Source of the DNA: an uncultured Isosphaeraceae bacterium
Lineage (GTDB): Bacteria > Planctomycetota > Planctomycetia > Isosphaerales > Isosphaeraceae
Direction of reading: 5' to 3'
Length of the DNA: 64,000 nt
Assembly (NCBI GenBank): GCA_945957605.1
Contig: CAMFLR010000009.1
Coordinates: forward strand, 186,001-250,000
The translations under genes were made by a program, and so were the position numbers. Shown piece by piece: positions 17,258 through 27,890 of this stretch. How positions within the stretch are numbered: the first letter of the stretch is position 1; each line of letters opens with the position of its first letter. The notes under the pieces were generated by a model that saw only the letters and a list, made by a program, of their open reading frames with translations, was not told where the DNA came from and did not search any database.

Positions 17258-19267
17258 TTATAAGCCGAGCGCTGCAAGAAGCGCGAGCAGGCCGGTCGAT
17301 CCGCCAGGATCGAGCAAGTGCGAGACGTTGTAGACGAGGTTGCCGAGAACCTGGCCGTTGCCGGTCTGGGCGGTGAGTGTTGCGTGGATGTCGCTCGTCG
17401 AGACGACCAGGCCGAGCAGGTCGACATCCACCGGCGGCGTCGATGTCGACGATGCCACGTTCAGGTCGAGGATGGGCGAGCTGGCAGACGTGCCTGATGT
17501 ATTCACCAGGTTTGGCAAGGTCAGCGTTTTCAGCGTCGGGCTCAGGTTGCTCACCGCATTTGGAGCGAGTGTCAGAGTCGACGCGTTGAGCACGCCCACT
17601 ACCTTCGCGAGGAGGTCGTTCACCTGATTATTCAGGTCGGTCAGATTGCTCGGCGTGCCGTTGACGGAATTCAGCACGCCGGTGAGCAGATTGCCCAGCA
17701 GCTTGCCGTCGCCGCTCTCGGCATCGGCGTTCACCTGAATCTGGTCGGTGTGCAGCACCAGGCCCAGCAAGTTCAGGTTGATCGGCGCCACGTTCAGGCT
17801 CAGCACGTTGGTGGTTCCGGTCGGCACGGTATGCGGCGGCGAATTCGCTGCGGGAATGTTCGGCAACGTCGCGGCTAGCTCGTTGTTCAGCGTTTGAATC
17901 TGGCTCGTCAGAGCCGGAATATCGAGCGGACCATTGGTCGGTTGCGTGTTGAGCGCATTCGCAAGATCGGCAACAACGTTCCCCAGAACGTTGCCGTTGC
18001 CAGGGTGCGCGATGATCGTCAGGTCGATCGGACTGGTGTCGACCACTGCGCCCAGCAAGTTCAAATGCACCGGCGCGATGTGAGCGTTGAGCACCGGCAC
18101 GTCGGCGGTGCTAGTGGATGTCGTCAGCGAGCCGCCGGGCACCACGCCGTTAACGTTCAGGCTGGCTGCGTTCGCTAGTGTCGTCACGTTGGCCAGCACG
18201 TTGTTGAGCGCGTTGCTTACGCCGGTGAGGTTTGTCAAGCCGCTCAGTGTGTTCAGCAGGTTGCCCAGCAACTCGCCCGAACCTGGTTGAGTCGAAACCG
18301 TCACCATGATCTCACTCGTCTTCACTTCCAGGCCGAGCAGGTTCAGGTCGAGCGGCTTGATGTCGAGTTTGACGAGCTGCGAGGGCGTGGTTGTGCCGCC
18401 GCCAGGCAGCGTGATCGCCAGGTTGGTGATCTGGCGTAATACCGCACCAATTTCATTCCGAAGCGCGTTTCCATGAAGGCCGCCGGTCAGCGTGCCCAGC
18501 AACGTGCCGAACTGTCCGCCCGACGCGGTGCCCGTAATCCCCACGGTCACTGACCCCTTCAGGCCGCTCGTCACGGAGACGGAAAGACCTTGCGGATTAA
18601 TCCGGCTCGTACCGAGCGAGAGTCCAATCGTCGGTCCCGAGACGTTCGTTGCGCCGTTGAATGAAAGCAGCTTGGCCTTCTCTGCGCTGAGCGCGAGGTT
18701 GATGTCGGTCATCACGTTCTGGCCGAGCAGCGTGTTGAGATTCGCCGTTGCCGTGACGGATGACCCGGAGTTGGCTGCACTCAAGATGCCGTTCAACTGG
18801 GTTCGAAGTGCGCTCCCCTGCACTCCCGCGCCTCGATTGCCCGTGAGCGTGATGCTGATCGGGCTTGTCGCGAGATTCAGGCCGAGTGTGTTCAGCGTGA
18901 CCGGTTGGATGTCGAGCCGCAGCGTGGGGACGGCCTTGTTGCCGTGCCCTTGGGTGATGGTGCCGGAAACGGTGCCGGTGAATGTCTGGCCCAGAATTGT
19001 GCCGCTGACTGATCCTGAGAGATTCAGCGAGCCGTTCGCCCCGGCGACCAGGCTATTGATCGTGATATTCGTGAGTGTAATGGGAACTTTGATCGACGTA
19101 TTTGAACGCGATTGAACCAGGGCCGTAACGTGCGCGGGGGCGATTGCCGTGTGCGAGAGCACGAGCCGCTCTTCGAGCCCTTCCAGAGTGAGGCCGGGCG
19201 TTGCGCGACGATGGCGACGAGGTGTGTTTGAACGCGCGAGTCCAGGCATCAGTCCGCGAAATCTCAT
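17258..19267 (-). CDS. Secreted repeat protein with LEPR-XLL-like signal
   Basis: A 669-aa protein of unknown function. ATG 19267 has AGGAGA 7 nt upstream; longer in-frame forms are not supported. The N-terminus is basic and then carries LEGLEERLVLS, the planctomycete export/sorting motif seen in three other proteins of this window. The body has about five repeats of 90-110 residues with a core like LNVAPINLNLLGLVLHT, followed by a Gly-Asn-Gly turn and VLGNLL, rich in Asn, Thr, Leu and Gly, with low charge and essentially no Cys. This suggests a beta-rich extracellular or cell-wall-associated protein. A terminator follows its stop. Homologous families are usually annotated only as hypothetical. 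Confidence 0.85.
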   Translation of the reverse strand: MRFRGLMPGLARSNTPRRHRRATPGLTLEGLEERLVLSHTAIAPAHVTALVQSRSNTSIKVPITLTNITINSLVAGANGSLNLSGSVSGTILGQTFTGTVSGTITQGHGNKAVPTLRLDIQPVTLNTLGLNLATSPISITLTGNRGAGVQGSALRTQLNGILSAANSGSSVTATANLNTLLGQNVMTDINLALSAEKAKLLSFNGATNVSGPTIGLSLGTSRINPQGLSVSVTSGLKGSVTVGITGTASGGQFGTLLGTLTGGLHGNALRNEIGAVLRQITNLAITLPGGGTTTPSQLVKLDIKPLDLNLLGLEVKTSEIMVTVSTQPGSGELLGNLLNTLSGLTNLTGVSNALNNVLANVTTLANAASLNVNGVVPGGSLTTSTSTADVPVLNAHIAPVHLNLLGAVVDTSPIDLTIIAHPGNGNVLGNVVADLANALNTQPTNGPLDIPALTSQIQTLNNELAATLPNIPAANSPPHTVPTGTTNVLSLNVAPINLNLLGLVLHTDQIQVNADAESGDGKLLGNLLTGVLNSVNGTPSNLTDLNNQVNDLLAKVVGVLNASTLTLAPNAVSNLSPTLKTLTLPNLVNTSGTSASSPILDLNVASSTSTPPVDVDLLGLVVSTSDIHATLTAQTGNGQVLGNLVYNVSHLLDPGGSTGLLALLAALGL

Positions 19268-20147
19268 GATGTGATCTCCTTGTTGAGAGGGTGAACAGTG
19301 CCATGCTCGCCGGCGGGGAAGCGATCCAAGCAACTCATGGGCGCGGAATCCCCGTCACGCGGATCTCGATGGGTATCAAACCCGAATGATCCCGTTTTCG
19401 AATAAGTCCGGTGCAGTTCGCACGACTAGGCACGTGTTTGTTCGCCCGCTTCGCACGCAGGCTTTATGCCAAGGACGGCTTGAACTTACGGCTACCGATA
19501 GTCAGAAAATCTTCGTGATCGGATCTGCGGTTTTTCGTCTCCTTCGTGTCATCTTCAGACATCATTTGATGAGATTTTCATAAATCGTCGATCGTTCTGA
19601 CGTACATACCAGCTTTGTGATTGCGCCGGCGTGCGCAATCGTGCGCAGGAACGCGGGTTTGACTTCGACTCATGGCTGAACGTGAGGCGGACAAGCAGTT
19701 GATGGGTGAGACGGAGTACGAGGAGGAAGGGCTCGTCAGTCATGAAATGCGAGTCATTTCAAATCATTGACTGCGAATGTCATCCTTTGCTTCGTTTACC
19801 TGATTGAAGCTGGAGGCTCGTAATTGCTTAACGACCGACCGCGCGTTGAGCATTCAATTGCGGCCTTTTTGAACGATGATTCACGAATAGCGCAGCCTCG
19901 TCCAAATAGTTTCAGCGTGTGCCACTGAGGACATGGTTTACGGATAGAATGAGCTTGCAGCGTTGCGTTGATTTGCGTCCGAGCGAGCAGTTTAAATTAA
20001 GGTCATTAATGCGTTTGCGTTATAAACGATAAACTCCGACCGCAGTCATTCACTTTCGTTGCGAGCTCATGGAATCACGGGCGCGGAAGTGGTACTTTTA
20101 CAGTTCTGGGTAAGCCCGCGGATCTCTCGAAGCGCAGGTAACTATCG
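19268..20147. other. Intergenic region without supported gene
   Basis: About 880 bp between a minus-strand and a plus-strand gene, so it holds both promoters. AT-richer stretches (near 19990-20035) precede the CheB-CheR gene. GATTGCGC/GCGCAATC (19619-19640, 6-nt loop) could be a hairpin but is within chance expectation. No open frame here looks coding. Confidence 0.5.
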
Positions 20148-23100
20148 ATGGACTCTCTCGAAGGCGCTGCGGACAAACCAGACGACTCGACAAACGCGGC
20201 GGAGTCGCGAACAGACGGACTGCCGCCTGTCTCGCCCGATTTTATCGAGCAGGACTGGCCGGAAGAGATCGATAACATCGTGCCGACCCGTGGCTACCAG
20301 ATGACGCCCATGGTTGGGGTCGGCGGGCAGCGTCGGCCCGCTTACTGAGTTCTTCAAAGCCATGCCGCCCGATAGCGGAATGGTCTTTGTCGTCATTCTG
20401 CACCTTTCGCCCGGACATCACTCGATGCTCGCGCAGGTGCTTGGGAACGCGACGGCAATGCCGGTCAGCCAGGCGATTGACGGCCAAAAAGTCGAGCCGA
20501 ACCACGTCTACGTCATTCCGCCGGGTAAGCATCTCGCGACGATCAACGGTCACCTCAAGCTCATCAATCTCGAGCACGAACGCGGTAAGCGAGTCGCCGT
20601 CGACTTCTTCTTCCGATCCCTGGCCGACACGCACGGCCCGCACGCCGCGGCCATTGTGCTTTCGGGAGCCGACGGCGATGGTGCGCTTGGAATCAAGCGA
20701 ATCAAGGAACGCGGTGGGTTGACGATTGCGCAGGATCCCGACCAGGCGGAATATGCCGGGATGCCACGGAGCTCGATCGATACGGGGATGGTCGATTGGG
20801 TGCTCGAAGTCAGCGAGATTCCGCGGCGGCTGCTCGAATATCGCGACAATGAACTTCGCTTGAAACTTCCGCCGGAAGACGGACCGCAACCCGCGCCTCA
20901 GCCTCCACCGACGACAGTCAACGACAATGGCGAAGCGGCGCTGCGCGACGTTTTGCTGTTTCTTCGGATGCGGACTGGGCGCGATTTTTCGTATTACAAA
21001 CGCGCGACGATTTTGCGGCGAATTGCGCGTCGGATGCAGGTGAATGGCGTCGACGACCTGCCGAACTATCTCGTGTTTCTGAGAACACATCCGGGCGAAG
21101 CTGGGGCGTTGTTGCAGGATTTGCTCATTTCCGTGACGAATTTCTTCCGTGACCGCGAGGTCTTTGAGTCGATCGAAAGGTATATCCCGCAACTCTTCCA
21201 CAACAAATCTCAGAACGACACCGTCCGTATCTGGTGCCCCGCCTGCGCGACCGGCGAAGAGGCATATTCACTGGCGATGCTTATGCTGGAGCATTCGCGC
21301 AGGCTGGAAAGCCCTCCGCTTCTGCAGGTGTTCGCGTGTGACCTCGACGACGATGCCATTCAAGCGGCGCGTGCGGGTCAATATCCCGACACCATTGTCG
21401 CCGACGTGAGTGAGGAACGCCTACGCAAGTTCTTCGTGAAGGATGCGAAGGGCTACCGCGTGCGTAGGGAACTCCGCGAGATGGTGCTGTTCGCCTCGCA
21501 CGACCTGTTGAAGGACGCACCGTTTTCGCGAATGGATATGGTGTCTTGCCGCAACCTGCTGATCTATCTCAATCGTGATGCCCAGCAACGTGTGTTCGAC
21601 ACGTTTCACTTTGCGCTCAAGCCCAGCGGCTTACTCGTCCTGGGCTCTTCCGAGGCGGTGGACGACGGTAGCCCGCTGTTCCGGGTCGTCGATAAGAAAC
21701 ACCGCATCTATGCGCATCAACCGGCCGTTCGCGCCGGTCTTCCTCTGCCAACCGGCCCCAGTTCGTTGTTGCGCGCCATCGAAGCGCAGGAACATGCGCG
21801 TCCCATACCCGTGGTGCACGGCAAGCATTTTGTGCCTGACGCGTCAGTCGTCTTTCAAGGACGGCTCGCGCTCAATCTCGACAGAGCGTCGCTCGCGGAG
21901 ATGCACTTCAAGCTCATCGAACGGTATGCACCGCCCTCTGTGCTGGTGAACTCCGAGCATGAGATCATGCACTTGTCAGAACACGCCGGCGAGTTTCTGA
22001 AGTTCACAGGCGGCGAGCCGACAACCAATTTGCTGCGCGTCGTTCATCCGGCGCTGCGAATTGATTTGCGTACCGCGCTCTTTCGAGCAGCAGAGACCGA
22101 TACACCCGTCAATTCCTTCGATGTGCCGCTCATTCTTGACGGCACGCCATGCGTCGTGCACCTGGGCGTGGCCCCGGCTTCGGACATTTCGCCCGGCTTC
22201 ATGCTGATCACGTTCGAAAAGCGCGAAGCCACGGAAGGTCAGGCGACTCCGGAAGAGAGTGCGGCGCTTACGATTCCCGAGCCCGCGCTTCGGCACCTGG
22301 AGCGCGAGTTGGAACAGGTGAAATCGAATCTTCGCGACACGGTTGAGCAATACGAAGCTTCGACCGAAGAGCTCAAGGCCAGCAACGAAGAGTTGCAGGC
22401 GATGAACGAAGAACTTCGTTCGGCGACGGAAGAGCTGGAGACGAGTCGCGAGGAGCTGCAGTCGATCAATGAGGAACTGACCACGGTCAATCAGGAAATG
22501 AAGGGGAAGATGGAGGAAGTCGCGAGCGCGAACTCCGACCTTCAGAACCTGATGGCTTCAACCTCGATTGCCACGGTGTTTCTCGATCGCGACCTGACGA
22601 TTACGCGATATACCCCGAGCGCTGCGGGAATCTTCAACTTGATTCCTGGAGACGTCGGCCGCCCGCTCGCCCACCTGAAGCACGAACTCGACTATCCCGG
22701 CCTGATGCGAGACGCGGACAACGTTCTGCGCACGCTCGTGCCAATTGAGCACGAGGTCCAGGCCGATGACCGCTGGTATCTCGCGCGGTTCCAGCCCTAT
22801 CGCACGGTCGAAGACCACATTGCGGGCGTTGTGCTCACACTTGTCGACGTTACCGATCGCAACAGCGCCACGGAGGCGCTAAAACGGTCGGAAGAACGGC
22901 TGCGCCTTCTCGTTGAAAGCGCGAAGGACTTCGCGATCTTCACGACCGATCACAGTCGCCGGATTGATAGCTGGAACTCGGGCGCTGAGGCGATGTTTGG
23001 CTACGCCGAATCAGAGATTATTGGCCAGAATTCAGATATCCTTTTTACCGCGGAGGATCTGGCGAAAGGCGATGCTGACAAGGAAGCGCGGCAAGCGCGC

Positions 23101-23409
23101 GACCAGGACCGGGTTGAGAGCGAACGCTGGCATGTTCGGAAGGATCACACGTATTTCTATGGATCGGGATCTGTCCGACCCTTACGCGACTCATCGGGAC
23201 AGTTGCGAGGATATGTAAAAATCATTCGCGACCTGACCGAGAGCAAACGGACTCAAGAAGCCCTTCGTGAGCATATTGAAGAGCTTACGCGCTTCAATGT
23301 TGCGGCCGTCGGGCGTGAAACCCGTATGATTGAACTCAAGAAAGAGGTTAACCAGCTCTGCGATCGGCTCGGCGAAGCGGCACGTTATTCGCTGGAATTT
23401 GATCAGTAG
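20148..23409 (+). CDS. CheB-CheR-PAS fusion protein, frameshifted near the 5' end
   Basis: A chemotaxis-type fusion: CheB methylesterase, CheR N-terminal and SAM-binding domains (WCPACATGEEAYSLAML, SAM motif), a long coiled coil of repeated EEL heptads (about 670-750), a PAS_10-like domain and a C-terminal PAS. The first 60 codons run from ATG 20148 to MVGVGG, then the frame shifts; the rest is open from about 20317 with SAGSVGPLTEFFKAMPP. Inserting a second TCGGCGGG after 20320-20327 restores MVGVGGSAGSVGPL, the exact family consensus, giving 1,089 aa. So one copy of an 8-bp tandem repeat appears lost. The cell could still start at TTG 20314 and retain the CheB Ser. With the kinase-receiver gene 25 bp downstream it probably forms a sensory operon not linked to flagellar genes here. 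Confidence 0.88.
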
Positions 23410-23434
23410 AGCGACAATTCTCGAGACCGGTGCC

Positions 23435-24823
23435 ATGCGCAATCTACCGGATCTTCAGCCTTCAAACGAAGTTGAATCAACAATTCGCGATCGTACTGCG
23501 GAGCTTGTCCGTAGTAATGAGCTATTGCGCGATGAGAATTTGCGTCTGCACAAGCACGTCAACGATCTGAATTTGCTGCTAAAAACAGCTCGGCAAGGTA
23601 GTGACAACGATCGCGAAACCCGGCGTGCTGCGCTTAATCTCATGGAAGATGCCGTCGAGTCGCGTCGCGAGTTGCAGATCGAAAACCATGCGCGCCGCGA
23701 AATTGAAGAGGAACTGCGCCTGACCGACCGTCGCAAGGATGAGTTTCTTGCCACACTCGCTCACGAGTTGCGGACTCCACTATCGCCAATTCGCAATGGT
23801 TTGCAGATTTTGCGACTGAAATCCAGCGACGAAAACGAATACAAGCGCACTTTGGCGTCGATGGACCGGCAGATCAATCACATCGTGCGGTTAGTCGACG
23901 ATTTGCTCGAAGTTTCACGCATCACGCGTGGCAAGATCGAACTGCGAACGGCGCATCTCGAGCTTGAGAAGATCGTCAAGAACGCTCTGGAAATCAGCCA
24001 GCCGGCGATAGAAGCCGCAGGTCACCAGCTATTCCTAAGCCTTCCCGACGACCCGATTCTTGTCGACGGCGATGAAGTACGCCTGACGCAGGTGATCTCG
24101 AACCTCGTGAACAACGCTGCGAAATATACGCACAATGGTGGTCAGATCTGGGTGACAGTATCGAAGACAGACACGCTTGCGACGATCACAGTCCGAGACA
24201 CTGGTATAGGCATTTCCGACGATATGCAGTCGCGCGTTTTTGAGATCTTTGCACAGGTCGACCGGAGCTACAGCCGTGCCCAGGGTGGGCTAGGAATTGG
24301 GTTAACGCTGGCCCGTAGCCTGATTGAGATGCACGGCGGCAGTATTGTGGTTCATAGCGACGGCCCGGGACATGGAAGTGAATTCACCGTTCGGCTTCCG
24401 ATGTCGTCCAATCAGCATTGTGCGAATGACGATGCCGTTTCTCCCGACGTCGACCAACTGACATCGAGCATTCTTGTCGTCGATGATAATCGCGACGCCG
24501 CCGAGAGTCTGAGCATTCTTCTCAGCCATTTCGGAGCCAATGTTCGCGCTGTGCATAGTGGCCAGGCTGCGCTTCGCGCAGTTCAGGAGTTCCGGCCGGG
24601 CGTGGTGCTTTTAGATATCGGCATGCCTGGAATGGACGGGTTCGAAGTTGCGACGCGCCTTCGTCAGCAGAAGGAGAACAAGGGCGTGACCCTGATCGCG
24701 CTCACTGGCTGGGGCCAGGAAGCCGATCGTAAGCGAACGCGCGACGCAGGGTTTGACCACCACTTGACCAAACCTGTTGAACTGGAATCACTGCGAACGC
24801 TGCTCTTGTCGATTCACAAGTGA
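23435..24823 (+). CDS. Histidine kinase with C-terminal receiver
   Basis: A 462-aa soluble hybrid kinase from ATG 23435. Residues 1-100 form a Glu/Arg-rich coiled coil; HisKA contains ATLAHELRTPLSPIRNG; the HATPase has N-box SNLVNNAAKY, DTGIGI and GGLGIGL; the receiver has VVDDNRDAAES, phospho-acceptor in LLDIGMPGMDG and Lys in TKPVE. The architecture is identical to the last third of the big hybrid kinase at 11525-15820. It begins 25 bp after the CheB-CheR fusion, which supplies PAS sensor domains that this protein lacks, so the two likely act together. No output domain is present; phosphate may pass to a separate regulator. Confidence 0.94.
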   Translation: MRNLPDLQPSNEVESTIRDRTAELVRSNELLRDENLRLHKHVNDLNLLLKTARQGSDNDRETRRAALNLMEDAVESRRELQIENHARREIEEELRLTDRRKDEFLATLAHELRTPLSPIRNGLQILRLKSSDENEYKRTLASMDRQINHIVRLVDDLLEVSRITRGKIELRTAHLELEKIVKNALEISQPAIEAAGHQLFLSLPDDPILVDGDEVRLTQVISNLVNNAAKYTHNGGQIWVTVSKTDTLATITVRDTGIGISDDMQSRVFEIFAQVDRSYSRAQGGLGIGLTLARSLIEMHGGSIVVHSDGPGHGSEFTVRLPMSSNQHCANDDAVSPDVDQLTSSILVVDDNRDAAESLSILLSHFGANVRAVHSGQAALRAVQEFRPGVVLLDIGMPGMDGFEVATRLRQQKENKGVTLIALTGWGQEADRKRTRDAGFDHHLTKPVELESLRTLLLSIHK

Positions 24824-24890
24824 ACGAATTGCATTCGCTGATTCGGAATACGTGATTTGATAAAAGATGTTATGGGCGAATGACTTTGAA

Positions 24891-27860
24891 TTAAGACGGC
24901 CCCTTCTGTGAGCCGCGAGCTTCCGCTCGGTCGTTCCCTTCGACAATCCGATATTCGCCGTCGGGTTGCAGACCTTGATGTCGATCGACTCGGCCGTTGG
25001 GCCAGAGGATTTCGAGATTGATCGGACCGGATGAGGAGCCGAGGCCGAAGTGAATGCGAGCATCGTTGGCTGAGAGAAAACTACTGCCGGAAAGGCGCCA
25101 GGCGACTTGCTTCTTGCCGGCGATTTCAAGCCGAACGCGGGCACCGATGGCGTCTCGATTCGATTTCGCGCCGACGAGTTGAAGAGTGAGAAAGTGGGCG
25201 TCGGAGGCATTTGCTGACGGAGCGGCGCCAAGGTTGCGAAGGAGGGCGAGCGGGCCGCCCTGGCTGAGGATGAGAACGTCCTGGCGGCCGTCGTTGTCGA
25301 GGTCGCCAATCGCCAATCCGCGACCGACGCGCGGGACGCTCCAGCACTCGCCCGCGCGTTGCGAGACGTCGACCAGTTTGCCGCCGCCGATCCCGAGATA
25401 AAGCTGCGCAGGCATGTCATAGGGCGTCGACGGTCGATAGTCGTTGACGTGGCCGTTGGCCGTAGCAAGGTCGAGCTTGCCGTCGTTGTCGGCGTCGAGA
25501 AAGGCCGCGCCAAAGCCGAGCATGTGGCGGCTGGGGATAAGCATGCCGAGCTGGGATGTCCAGTCGGCGAACGAGCCGCCGCCGAGGTTGTGGAAAATCG
25601 TCGTCGACTCGCCGTAAAAATTGGTCACGGCCAGGTCGAGCCGGCCGTCGCCGACAAGGTCGCCGCAGGCAATGCCCATTCCCGCTTGATAGCCACCCGT
25701 GCCGTTAACCGCCGCGCCTGCTGCGAGCCCGACTTCCTCGAACTTCATGCCGCCAAGATTGCGGAAGAAATAGTTGGGCGTCATGTCGTTGGCGACATAG
25801 ATATCAACGCGGCCATCGTCATCCAGATCGGCAATGACCACACCAAGTCCGCGGCCGTCCTTATCGACGATACCCGCTTGTTGCGAGATGTCGACATATT
25901 TGCCGCCGTCGTTGCGAAAGAGGCGATCGGGCTCGGCTTCAAATGCGCGGGGAACGCAGTAGACGTTCGTCCCAGGGCGATCGCGGTTCGGGCAAGGGAT
26001 CGACTCGGTCGGGCTCCAGCGAAGGTACTGGCAGACGTAAAGATCGAGATCGCCGTCTCCGTCGAAATCGGCAAAGGCGGCGGAAGTCGGCCATCCACGA
26101 TCACCCCCTAGTCCCACGCGCTCGGTCACGTCTTCAAACGTTCCGTCGCCCTTGTTGCGGTAGAGCGCATACTGACCCCAACGCGTGACGAAGAGGTCGG
26201 AGCGGCCATCGTTGTCGTAATCCGCGACGGCGACTCCGTGCCCGAACCCGCGCTTGAATGACGAGATCTTCGTTTGATCGGTGACGTCTTCAAACTTGCC
26301 GTCGCTTTTGTTGCGGAAGAGACGATCGCCGCCGGTTGGGCCATCGGCGCCGGTGGGGAACTTTCCGCCCTGAACGCAATAAACGTCAAGCCGGCCATCG
26401 CCGTCATAGTCAATCAGGCCGACACCGCCGCCCATCGTTTCAGGAAGTCGCCGAAGCGGGCTTTGATCGTTGTCATAAGTGAATCGCAGGCCCGACGATT
26501 CGGCTTCGTCGCGAAAAACCGGCACGATCAGCGAAGGACTGACGCGCGCCGGTTTGCGGCTGTTTGTGGTGGACGCTGAGTTGCGCACGAGCAGTTCGCC
26601 AACTGTACCGCCCCGTGCGGCCGTGGGCGATTGGATGGGAAACGGCCCCGTGCCTAACCTGGCGAGATTGTCCTGGGCCGACTTGTCCTGCGGCGCCCTG
26701 TGGCTCTCCACGATCCACCAGGCACGCGCCTCGAACGGGCGGCCAAGCTGTTCGGCGAATTTCGCGAGCTCGGCGGCGTGCGCGGGATTGTCGGGAGCAA
26801 CGTCGCCCATCAGGCGGCGATATTCGTCACGGGCACGGTCGAGCTCGTCTTTGCGCTTGCGCGCTTGAGACAGTTGATCGGTCTGACCGCCGCGGGCGGA
26901 GAGGTCGGCAAGACGCCCCCAGGCTGAAGCATCGCCGGGATCGAGCTCGACGAGCGTTTCAAGAGCCTTTCGCTCGGCCTCGTCGTTCGCTTCGAGGTTT
27001 GCGAGCCGTACGCGGGTCGCAGCGACTTCCTTGAGCGTGAACGACTCGGCGGGCAAATGCGTCAGCGCACGATCTGCCTCGCCGAGATTGCGCGTTGCGA
27101 ACGCCCATTCGAGCCGCGCTCTCCAGACGTCGGGGTCGTTGGGACGTCGCTCCTCGCAACGTTTGAGCAGGGCGTCGGCCTCGTCAAAGCGACCGATGCG
27201 CGTGTTGAGATCGGCGCGGCCGAGCCATACGCGGTCGTCGTCGGGCGCATCTTTTTCCATTTGATCGAGCCGCTCGCTGATTGGCCCAATCGGTATCGGT
27301 TGTGTATCGAGTAGCCAGTGCGCTTTCAGCACAGCCACTGCGTCGCGATCTGGATTCCAGCGACGTTGCAGCCACAGGCCGATGTCGCGGCTTCGTCCCG
27401 AAAAGAGCAGCAGTTGCTCTCTCAGCCGGCCGGCTTCGTAACCGATCTCGCCGTCCTGATTCTTGAGGCGATCGAGGCTTTCTTCGACGATGGATAGCTT
27501 TCCCTTTTGAAGCGCGAGCTTGCTTCGTTCCAAATAGGCCTGGGGCGCATATTCGGAATCAGCAGGGACGCGGCCCCAGGCGTCGATGGCTGCGTCGGGA
27601 GCGTTGAGAATCACCTCGCAGAGCCCGAGGCGGTATTCGACCGCGTCCTGTCCCGGACGTCGCCGAGCAAGCGTCGCCAAAGCGTCGCGCGCCGACTTCG
27701 TTTGACCGAGATTCATTTCCCGCGTCGCCTGATCGAGCTCGTACGAGAACCGCCATTCAGCGATCGCGAAGGTCAGCCCAACGCCAATCAACGAGAGAAT
27801 TAGTACTACGCCGAGGCCGATCGCAAACCTTCGCGCACGCCGTTTTGGTGGAACAGACAA
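24891..27860 (-). CDS. TPR + FG-GAP/VCBS + ASPIC/UnbV protein (CRTAC-like)
   Basis: A 989-aa membrane-anchored extracytoplasmic protein. The TTG start at 27860 is preceded by GGGG. Basic residues and a hydrophobic helix (about 12-34) form an uncleaved anchor. Residues 40-400 are TPR-like helix pairs; about 455-870 holds repeated FG-GAP/VCBS calcium-binding blades with DYDGDGRLDVY, DYDNDGRSDLF, DFDGDGDLDLY and DADNDGKLDLA; about 890-960 is the ASPIC/UnbV domain (RLEIAGKKQVAWRLSG, then ILWPNGRVD). Such proteins are abundant in planctomycetes and resemble cartilage acidic protein; a role in surface interaction or in processing extracellular material is inferred. Convergent with the kinase gene upstream. 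Confidence 0.92.
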   Translation of the reverse strand: MSVPPKRRARRFAIGLGVVLILSLIGVGLTFAIAEWRFSYELDQATREMNLGQTKSARDALATLARRRPGQDAVEYRLGLCEVILNAPDAAIDAWGRVPADSEYAPQAYLERSKLALQKGKLSIVEESLDRLKNQDGEIGYEAGRLREQLLLFSGRSRDIGLWLQRRWNPDRDAVAVLKAHWLLDTQPIPIGPISERLDQMEKDAPDDDRVWLGRADLNTRIGRFDEADALLKRCEERRPNDPDVWRARLEWAFATRNLGEADRALTHLPAESFTLKEVAATRVRLANLEANDEAERKALETLVELDPGDASAWGRLADLSARGGQTDQLSQARKRKDELDRARDEYRRLMGDVAPDNPAHAAELAKFAEQLGRPFEARAWWIVESHRAPQDKSAQDNLARLGTGPFPIQSPTAARGGTVGELLVRNSASTTNSRKPARVSPSLIVPVFRDEAESSGLRFTYDNDQSPLRRLPETMGGGVGLIDYDGDGRLDVYCVQGGKFPTGADGPTGGDRLFRNKSDGKFEDVTDQTKISSFKRGFGHGVAVADYDNDGRSDLFVTRWGQYALYRNKGDGTFEDVTERVGLGGDRGWPTSAAFADFDGDGDLDLYVCQYLRWSPTESIPCPNRDRPGTNVYCVPRAFEAEPDRLFRNDGGKYVDISQQAGIVDKDGRGLGVVIADLDDDGRVDIYVANDMTPNYFFRNLGGMKFEEVGLAAGAAVNGTGGYQAGMGIACGDLVGDGRLDLAVTNFYGESTTIFHNLGGGSFADWTSQLGMLIPSRHMLGFGAAFLDADNDGKLDLATANGHVNDYRPSTPYDMPAQLYLGIGGGKLVDVSQRAGECWSVPRVGRGLAIGDLDNDGRQDVLILSQGGPLALLRNLGAAPSANASDAHFLTLQLVGAKSNRDAIGARVRLEIAGKKQVAWRLSGSSFLSANDARIHFGLGSSSGPINLEILWPNGRVDRHQGLQPDGEYRIVEGNDRAEARGSQKGPS

Positions 27861-27890
27861 AAGCGTCCCCTTTTAACCTTTGGGTCTGTT

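Noticed and set aside
11417-19945. Shared 13-mer ACGGATAGAATGA upstream of blaI (near 11416) and of the CheB-CheR gene (near 19939)
   Set aside because: Many identical 13-mer pairs are expected by chance in 64 kb, and the flanks differ.
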